From assembly GCA_016716885.1 (NCBI GenBank), contig JADJUV010000004.1:62001-126000 (forward strand): a DNA stretch of 64,000 nucleotides, given 5' to 3'. The notes beneath the pieces were generated by a model. It was not told where the DNA came from and made no database searches. It worked only from the letters and a program-made list of their open reading frames with translations. The DNA comes from Candidatus Trichofilum aggregatum. Its GTDB lineage: Bacteria > Chloroflexota > Anaerolineae > Promineifilales > Promineifilaceae. Made by a program: the position numbers and the translations under genes. Positions within the stretch are counted from its first letter, which is position 1; each line of letters starts with the position of its first letter. Below, in pieces: positions 58,549 through 64,000 of this stretch.

Positions 58549-60507
58549 TTATGGGGTTGGGTAAAGGGGCACACGATCATCCGGCCAGCGGCTGCCATCT
58601 GGGTGGTAGGCGGGCAGTCGTTCCCCCGTATAACCATTGTACAGGCCCAGGTAAATTTCGGTCACGGCGTCGGCCTGGTTCAGATAACGCACATCACGTA
58701 CCCCTTGCGCCGGGGGCCAAAGGCTCATGGGGTAGATACCCGCTACGGCATGACCATCAGCCTGGCTAATGAGTTCGCCCGCCTCATTAAGGCCGTGAAC
58801 AAAGACCGTGATGCCGTCAGGGATGGCTGTATCTGTTTGCCAGTGCAGGTCCAGGGTGAAGTGGGTAGGGTTATGAGTGACCGCGGCCGCGGCCAGAGTA
58901 ATCCCATCCGCAAATGTAGCCAGTGGGGCAGTGGCGATAAGTGGAGCGGCCAAATCACCCACAAGGTGAACGGTTATGGCCTGCTCCGTGAAATCGGTCA
59001 GATGGAGTTGCACCCCATCATCAATGAGTTGCGGCCAATCCAGCCCCCCGCCCACCACATCGAAATAATAAGGGGATAAACGGGGGATGAGATCATCGTA
59101 GCGGAGCATTTGCACCTGTATCGGTTCATCGGTTTGCACGGCGATGATGGCTTCCATGGGTACATAACCGGGAATGAAGGTGATGCCCTCGTGGCCCAAA
59201 GGGTAAATGGTCTGGCGGTAAGCGATCCAACTGGGCAAATTGATGACGGCTACTTTGTTCGCGGCCGCGTTGCCTGCCTGCACTCCCGCCACAGCCTGGT
59301 CTACACTGTCGCCCAATAGCGTATACAGGACCATCCGTTGGCGCAGAAAAATGAAGTTCTGTGTCAGAACAAGTAGACACACGGCTATCACGACCGCTCG
59401 CGGCCGCCACCGGAGACGGTTCAGCAAAACTTCGGCCGTGTAGGTCCATAACCAGGCCAGACCCACGCTGGCTAACATGAGCAACCGCGCCCCACTGATC
59501 ACGTAACCAAAGGAAAGGGTCGGGATAATGGGCAGGACGGCCAACCCGGCCCATAACCAGGGCCAGAGCGGAGCTTGTTTCCCGCCACGATGAAATTGCC
59601 CGACAAAGGCCAGACCCAAAGTGAGAAGAGTGAGCGCGGCCGCGGTCAACATGTCATTAAACCCCAGATGATCCCGCAATAGCCCCCCTATACTCGTCAC
59701 CGGATACGCCATCCCCTGCCCCAGATAAACCACATTCTGCCCCATTGTTTCTAAATTGTTGCCAACTGCCCCTACCGTTGAGTTCAGCCCTAAGCGAATA
59801 CTCAACCAAACAAGGGCAGGCAAGCTCCAGGCCAGCAATGTAATCACGTCGGTTCGCCTGGGCCTGGTTCGTTGCGTGACTAATAGCATGAGGGCCAGCG
59901 GAATAACCAGCAGGCCGTTCTCGTGGGCAAAGGGGGCCAGAGCCGCAGGCAAAAACCCCAGCCAAACCCATCGTTTTTGACCGGTCAGATGAGCCAGCCA
60001 AAAGCAAATGAGCGCCGCCAGTATCAGGGTTGTGACCAACAAATGAAACACCGAACCGATCCAGGGCACGGCCTGGTAGCTAAACGGATAAAGGAGAAAC
60101 AAGAGAGTGGCTAACATTCCGCGCCAGGTTAGAGGGGGAGATTTTTCTCTGGTGCGTAATGATTCACCTAAAAAGGCGACCAGCAGACCATTGGTGATGT
60201 GCAGGGCAAGGTTAAGGCCGTGGTGAAAGATGACCGCTTGTGCGCCCCACAGTTTGCCTGCCAGATGCCAGATGGTAAACCCCAAAGGCCGAAAATAGGG
60301 ATAGCTGGCTTCGGGAACCCATAACTGGGCCAGGGTGCGATCTTGGGCCAGGGGAATTTGCACCAGGTCGTCGAAAAAAAAGGGCAGACGTAAGGCGTCG
60401 CCGTAGGTCAAGGCCACCAACAAGATGGAGCCAAGCAGAAGCCCAGGCCAGGCCCATTGGTTCGGTTTAGGTTGCTCTTTTGTGGGGCTAGGATTATTGG
60501 AAGCCAT
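58549..60507 (-). CDS. multi-pass membrane protein, glycosyltransferase 39-like (PMT/ArnT-type fold)
   Basis: From ATG 60507 the protein has 652 residues with about ten membrane helices (about 10-400). The first loop has YGDALRLPFFFDDLVQIPLAQ (the Asp pair of the GT-C fold, DD), then FRPLGFTIWHLAGKLWG and IFHHGLNLALHITNGLLVAFL, as in Tmtc/GT39-type proteins that take lipid-linked sugars. The C-terminal 200 residues are soluble and beta-rich (ITVHLVGDLAAPL, HFTLDLHWQTDTAIPDGITVFVHG) and probably lie outside. Donor and acceptor are unknown. It is upstream of, and almost touching, the hydrolase gene. Several GCGGCCGC sites. Confidence 0.75.
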   Translation of the reverse strand: MASNNPSPTKEQPKPNQWAWPGLLLGSILLVALTYGDALRLPFFFDDLVQIPLAQDRTLAQLWVPEASYPYFRPLGFTIWHLAGKLWGAQAVIFHHGLNLALHITNGLLVAFLGESLRTREKSPPLTWRGMLATLLFLLYPFSYQAVPWIGSVFHLLVTTLILAALICFWLAHLTGQKRWVWLGFLPAALAPFAHENGLLVIPLALMLLVTQRTRPRRTDVITLLAWSLPALVWLSIRLGLNSTVGAVGNNLETMGQNVVYLGQGMAYPVTSIGGLLRDHLGFNDMLTAAALTLLTLGLAFVGQFHRGGKQAPLWPWLWAGLAVLPIIPTLSFGYVISGARLLMLASVGLAWLWTYTAEVLLNRLRWRPRAVVIAVCLLVLTQNFIFLRQRMVLYTLLGDSVDQAVAGVQAGNAAANKVAVINLPSWIAYRQTIYPLGHEGITFIPGYVPMEAIIAVQTDEPIQVQMLRYDDLIPRLSPYYFDVVGGGLDWPQLIDDGVQLHLTDFTEQAITVHLVGDLAAPLIATAPLATFADGITLAAAAVTHNPTHFTLDLHWQTDTAIPDGITVFVHGLNEAGELISQADGHAVAGIYPMSLWPPAQGVRDVRYLNQADAVTEIYLGLYNGYTGERLPAYHPDGSRWPDDRVPLYPTP

Positions 60508-60569
60508 CAATCGGCCTTGTCCCTCAGATTTTGGTGGCAATAACTATTGCTGTTCAGGAGTATTAGTTC

Positions 60570-60617
60570 GTAGTGACCGCTTTAGCGGGCTGGCTGGCCC
60601 GCTAAAGCGGTCACTAC
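60570..60617. repeat. GTAGTGACCGCTTTAGCGGG hairpin, copy 2
   Basis: The same long arms as at 49033-49082, with a TGGC-type loop. It lies between the glycosyltransferase-like gene and argS. Confidence 0.85.
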
Positions 60618-60700
60618 AAACAAAACAAGCAAATCTTTTTCTTGACAACAATAGGTAAGGCGATTTACCAAAGGGGGTGTTTCCAATGAGTGAGCAATAA

Positions 60701-60761
60701 GTGCCTGGCACGGGGCAGACGAACCTGGGCTTAACACAACTCGCCGCCCCGTGCCAGGCAC
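60701..60761. repeat. GTGCCTGGCA paired hairpin repeat, copy 5
   Basis: Arms GTGCCTGGCACGGGGCAG and GCCCCGTGCCAGGCAC with loop start ACGAACCTGG as in copy 2. It lies after the argS stop. Confidence 0.85.
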
Positions 60762-60813
60762 TGAATGGAAAGACCATCTGAAATGAAACACACCCTTTAC
60801 CCGACTTACCCAG

Positions 60814-62580
60814 TTACATGCGTTCAGGGAAAGAGATGTTGAGTAAGGCGAGCACCTGCTCCAACATGCGTCGGGTGAGGTTGGTCAGGCCGAGCCAGCC
60901 AGCCTGCCGGGCCTCATCTGGTTCACGCAGGATGTGGCATTCCCGATAGAAACGGTTGAAGGCGGTGGCTACCTGGTAGGTGTATTCGCACAGATGGTGG
61001 GGGGCGCGTTCGTGATACGCCTGCCAGAACACATCGGGCCAGGCGCTCAGTTGTAGCAGGAGATCACGCTCCACATCGGTGGTGGGAGTAACCAGGGGAC
61101 CAGGAGCAAGACCGGCTTCACTGGCTTTGCGCAGGATAGATTTGGCCCGCACGGTGGAATAGAGCAAATAGGGGCCGGTTTTGCCTTCAAAGGCACTGAA
61201 CCGATCCACGTCCAGAATATAGTCCGAACTGCGGTGGTTCATGAGGTCGGCAAACTTAATCGTGGCCATGCCCACGTAACGAGCGATGTTGGCCCGATCT
61301 TCCGGGCTGTACTCACCGGCGCTATCAATTTCGGCCACGCGCTCGGCGGCTTTGTCCAGGCACATTTGCAGAATGTCGCCCAGGGTGGCGGCATCACCAG
61401 AGCGGGATTTGAACGGGCGGCCATCGGGGCCATTGATGGTGCCAAACCCGGCGTGTTCTAGCTCAACACCTGTGGCAATGCCGGACTTGTGGGCGGCGCG
61501 GAACACCTGCTTGAAGTGCATGGCCTGGCGAATGTCTACAACATAGGTGATGAACTCTGACCGGAATTCCTGCACACGCATGTCAATGGTTGCCAAATCG
61601 GTGGTGCCATAAAGCACCGCCCCATCTCGTTTGACCAGAATGAGGGGGGGAATCTCCTTTTTGTCTTCAGGTTCGGTTACATCCATGACCAAGGCGCCCT
61701 GGCTTTCATAGGCGTGACCGTCTCGTTTGAGCCGGTTAAGCATATCCTCAAGATACGGTTCGGCATGACTTTCGCCCAACCAGAAATCGTACTCTGTTTC
61801 TAGTAAAGCCAAATGGCGTTTGATGTCGGCAATGGAAACATTGACGAAATGTTGCCATAGAGCACGGTAACCGGGTTGGTTATGTTGCAGGTCGAAGGTG
61901 GCTTGCCGGGCCGCGGCCGCGAACGTGGCATCCTCTTTGGCCCGTGCCGAAGCCTGGGGGTACAAAGTCAACAAATCGTCCATCGTTACCGGTGATTCGT
62001 CCGGGTAAGGGCCAGTGTAGTTGGGGTCAAAGTAGGGCAGATCGGGCTGGCGCAGCCGTATTTCTTCGATGAGCTGCCCCATTTGTAATCCCCAATCGCC
62101 CAGGTGGACATCACCGATGACGTTGTCACCGGCGTGGACGAAGACGCGCCGGATGCTTTCGCCGATGATGGTGGGGCGCAGGTGGCCGACATGCAGGACT
62201 TTGGCGACGTTGTAGCCACCATAATCAACCAGAACCCGCCGCGGCCGCGTTACCATTTCCAGCCCTAGCCGGGCATCATCGTGGATGGCCTGGCTTTGTT
62301 GCAGGAGAAACTCATCGGTGAGGCGGATGTTGATGAAGCCTGGCCCGGCGATGGACAGGTCGGCAAAGTTCTCTTTTTGGGGCAGGGCATCGAGGATGGC
62401 CTGGGCCAGCTCGCGGGGGTTGCGTTTGAGAGATTTCGCGGCCGCGAGTGCTCCGTTGACCTGAAATTGACCGAGATCAGGTCGGTTGGACGGGATGGCC
62501 TGCCCATAAGCCGGATCAGCCCCCACTTCGGTCAGAGCTTGTTGGAATAATTGGGTGAGGTATTGGGTAAGTGATGCCAT
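60814..62580 (-). CDS. argS: arginyl-tRNA synthetase
   Basis: ArgRS charges tRNA-Arg. The 588-residue protein has the N-terminal Add1 domain (QFQVNGALAAAKSLKRNP), the HIGH-like motif HVGHLRPTIIGES at about 130-142, DVHLGDWGLQMGQLIEEI, and KRDGAVLYGTTDLATID. It also has the MSK-region AATLGDILQMC (class Ia, KMSKS-degenerate as usual in ArgRS), and the C-terminal DALR domain with CHILREPDEARQAGWLGLT. Three GCGGCCGC sites lie in the N-terminal half. It ends near the hairpin repeats at 60.6-60.8 kb. Confidence 0.95.
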   Translation of the reverse strand: MASLTQYLTQLFQQALTEVGADPAYGQAIPSNRPDLGQFQVNGALAAAKSLKRNPRELAQAILDALPQKENFADLSIAGPGFINIRLTDEFLLQQSQAIHDDARLGLEMVTRPRRVLVDYGGYNVAKVLHVGHLRPTIIGESIRRVFVHAGDNVIGDVHLGDWGLQMGQLIEEIRLRQPDLPYFDPNYTGPYPDESPVTMDDLLTLYPQASARAKEDATFAAAARQATFDLQHNQPGYRALWQHFVNVSIADIKRHLALLETEYDFWLGESHAEPYLEDMLNRLKRDGHAYESQGALVMDVTEPEDKKEIPPLILVKRDGAVLYGTTDLATIDMRVQEFRSEFITYVVDIRQAMHFKQVFRAAHKSGIATGVELEHAGFGTINGPDGRPFKSRSGDAATLGDILQMCLDKAAERVAEIDSAGEYSPEDRANIARYVGMATIKFADLMNHRSSDYILDVDRFSAFEGKTGPYLLYSTVRAKSILRKASEAGLAPGPLVTPTTDVERDLLLQLSAWPDVFWQAYHERAPHHLCEYTYQVATAFNRFYRECHILREPDEARQAGWLGLTNLTRRMLEQVLALLNISFPERM

Positions 62581-62872
62581 TTTGTCTTTTTTGCGTATTG
62601 TGTGCTGAGGTTGCCTCAGCCATTAATCAGAAAATCAGGCCGTTATTGTATCTGGATTTGGAGAAGGGTTAAAAACAGGTGGCAGGTTGCAGGGTTGCAG
62701 GGTTGCAGGTTGCAGAGTGGCAGGTGGTGAGTTGATTTTGCCACTTTGCCCCTTTGCCCCTCTTGCCCCTTTGCCACTCTGCTACTTTGCCCCTCTGCCC
62801 CCTCTTCCCCCCATGCTTACGTGTTATAATGCCGCTGTTGGGGGCAACCTCTTTAGTTTATGGGAGAAAATC
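62581..62872. other. 292-bp spacer with low-complexity repeats and a TATAAT box
   Basis: At 62684-62715 GCAGGGTTGCAGGGTTGCAG-type tandem units occur. At 62738-62812 there is a run of TTGCCCCTTTGCCCC/CTTGCC units. A TATAAT box (62825-62830) lies 43 bp before the ABC ATPase ATG and GGGAGA gives the ribosome site. Confidence 0.65.
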
Positions 62873-63652
62873 ATGTCTGTTGCTGCGGTAGAAACAATTA
62901 ATTTAACTCGTCGCTTTGACAAAAAGGTGGCTGTGGATCACCTGAATTTACGCGTAGCGGAGGGAGAGTTTTTTGGTTTTTTGGGGCCGAATGGAGCCGG
63001 AAAATCTACGACCATTAAGATGATTGTGGGGTTGCTTCGCCCGACCGAGGGCACAGCCAAAATTAGTGGGATAGATATGTGGCAGGAACCGCTTCAGGCG
63101 AAGAAACAATTGGGGGTCTTGCCAGAGGGTTTGAATCTGTATGACCGGCTCACGGCCCGGGAGTTTATTCGTTTTGTGGGCACGATGTATGGCCTGGAGC
63201 GGACAACGGTGAATCAGCGTACTGAGGAGTTGCTGGGGCTGATGGACCTGGTTGACGATGCTGACAAGTTGGTGGTGGATTATTCACAGGGGATGCGTAA
63301 AAAAACGGCGCTCGCGGCCGCGCTCATTCATGCCCCCCGTGTCATTTTCCTGGATGAACCCTTTGAGGGCGTTGATGCCATCTCCGGGCGGGCAATTCGT
63401 AAGGTGTTGCAACATCTGGTGGAACAAGGCACAACCATCTTCTTTTCTTCCCATATTTTGGAAGTGGTGGAGCGGCTTTGTACCCGAGTGGGGGTAATTG
63501 CCGATGGTCGTATGGTGGCTGAGGGCACGATCCCGGAGCTGCGTGAACGCGCGGCAGCGGGTGACGCCGCCACTCTGGAAGATATATTCCTCAAAGCGGT
63601 GGGGGCCAGTTCCGGTGAGAACGAGGAGCGGAAATTATCATGGCTGGTTTAG
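62873..63652 (+). CDS. ABC transporter ATP-binding protein
   Basis: From ATG 62873 (259 residues) the ATPase has Walker A GPNGAGKSTTIKMI, LGVLPEGLNLYDRLTAREFIRFVG (Q-loop region), signature DYSQGMRKKTALAAALIHAP (YSQGMRKK, a variant typical of ABC-2 exporters), Walker B VIFLDEPFEGVDA and SSHILE. A longer reading from 62687 covers low-complexity sequence and is rejected. It overlaps the next permease gene by 13 bp, so the two are coupled and form an exporter of unknown substrate. Confidence 0.9.
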   Translation: MSVAAVETINLTRRFDKKVAVDHLNLRVAEGEFFGFLGPNGAGKSTTIKMIVGLLRPTEGTAKISGIDMWQEPLQAKKQLGVLPEGLNLYDRLTAREFIRFVGTMYGLERTTVNQRTEELLGLMDLVDDADKLVVDYSQGMRKKTALAAALIHAPRVIFLDEPFEGVDAISGRAIRKVLQHLVEQGTTIFFSSHILEVVERLCTRVGVIADGRMVAEGTIPELRERAAAGDAATLEDIFLKAVGASSGENEERKLSWLV

Positions 63653-64000
63653 GTATTGATTGGCAAAAACAACGGGCCTTGCTGGAATTACGCGGCCGCT
63701 TGACCTTGCGCCAATATAGCAAAGAGCCAGGCCGGATCGTCAGTGCGTTACTGGCGGCTCTGTTCATCTTGCCGATGGTATTGGGAGTCGCTTTTGGCAC
63801 GGGCTGGGCTTATGTGGCTTTACCAGAACCATGGCCGGGCCAGATTTTCGCTATTGTTTTGGTGGTGATGTGGGGGTTGTGGGTCAGTTTGCCCGTCTTT
63901 TCCTTCAACACCAACGAAGGGTTAGACCCCACCCGGCTGATTGTGTACCCCCTTTCGCGCCGCGACTTCATGGTGACGCTGTTTGCCGGGACCTTGTTTG
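63640..64000 (+). CDS. ABC-2 type permease, N-terminal part (cut by window edge)
   Basis: The ATG at 63640 overlaps the ATPase gene. About 120 residues are visible: MAGLGIDWQKQRALLELRGRLTLRQYSKEPGRIVSALLAAL in outline, then two hydrophobic segments (FILPMVLGVAFGTGWAYVAL; IFAIVLVVMWGLWVSLPVF) and SFNTNEGLDPTRLIVYPLSRRDFMVT, the usual loop of exporter permeases. It continues past the right edge. Confidence 0.75.
   Translation, partial: MAGLGIDWQKQRALLELRGRLTLRQYSKEPGRIVSALLAALFILPMVLGVAFGTGWAYVALPEPWPGQIFAIVLVVMWGLWVSLPVFSFNTNEGLDPTRLIVYPLSRRDFMVTLFAGTLF

Overview
This 64 kb window looks like a chromosomal segment of a free-living member of the Chloroflexota (Anaerolineae-like), probably a metagenome-derived assembly. 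This is inferred from the gene content: secreted proteins with Pro/Thr (TPTPT) linkers, a choice-of-anchor B/P-domain surface protein, WD40-nSTAND and CHAT proteins, an S2 protein with a long acidic tail, and the order rpsB-tsf-pyrH-frr-uppS-cdsA. No phylogenetic computation was possible.

Layout. 1-6.2 kb: minus-strand fbp (cut by the edge) and the translation/envelope operon rpsB-tsf-pyrH-frr-uppS-cdsA, in which uppS is broken. 6.4-10.9 kb: ABC-2 permease, frameshifted Mrr-like nuclease, methyltransferase, peroxiredoxin, GMC oxidoreductase. 11-17.5 kb, minus strand: MoaD-like/BNR pair, a run of small stress-type genes (RibD-like, DUF1801, HhH, YdeI-like, DinB) and a short UvrA paralogue. 18.3-21 kb: large secreted surface protein. 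21.4-27.2 kb: Mn/Zn/Fe-type ABC uptake cluster under a DtxR/MntR-like operator, with two permeases fused to winged-helix domains. 27-34 kb: cupredoxin-like protein, lepA, tilS, tRNA-Leu(UAA), arginase, GyrI-like protein. 34.3-40.4 kb: a three-gene conflict-type module, CHAT-FGE, SIR2-like, and nSTAND-TM-seven WD40 repeats. 40.5-46.2 kb: DUF58 protein, an acyl-CoA dehydrogenase, a V4R protein and a TrmH-ThyA fusion ORF. 46.4-53.1 kb: response regulator, phosphodiester glycosidase, yqeY-pgpH-ybeY-dgkA, rfbC. 53.2-57.05 kb, minus strand: a ubiquitin-like cassette. 57-64 kb: small hypothetical, alpha/beta hydrolase, membrane glycosyltransferase, argS, and an ABC exporter cut by the right edge.

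The two most interesting systems are the ubiquitin-like cassette and the CHAT/SIR2/nSTAND module. The cassette encodes a ubiquitin-like protein, an E2 with HPN and catalytic Cys, two JAMM proteases with complete metal motifs (one membrane-anchored), and a C4HC3 RING-like protein. No E1 lies in the window. The conflict module resembles NTP-dependent signal-sensing defence systems.

At the sequence level the window is saturated with the octamer palindrome GCGGCCGC. I hand-counted about 107 copies, roughly one per 600 bp, where about two would be expected by chance. This is a highly iterated palindrome analogous to cyanobacterial HIP1. Several families of intergenic hairpin repeats are also present. 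A few places look like assembly or sequencing damage: a T-depleted homopolymer tract at 41.8-42.4 kb, a poly-C tract at 12.6 kb, the uppS deletion, homopolymer frameshifts in the Mrr-like gene, and the G-rich junction of the TrmH-ThyA fusion.
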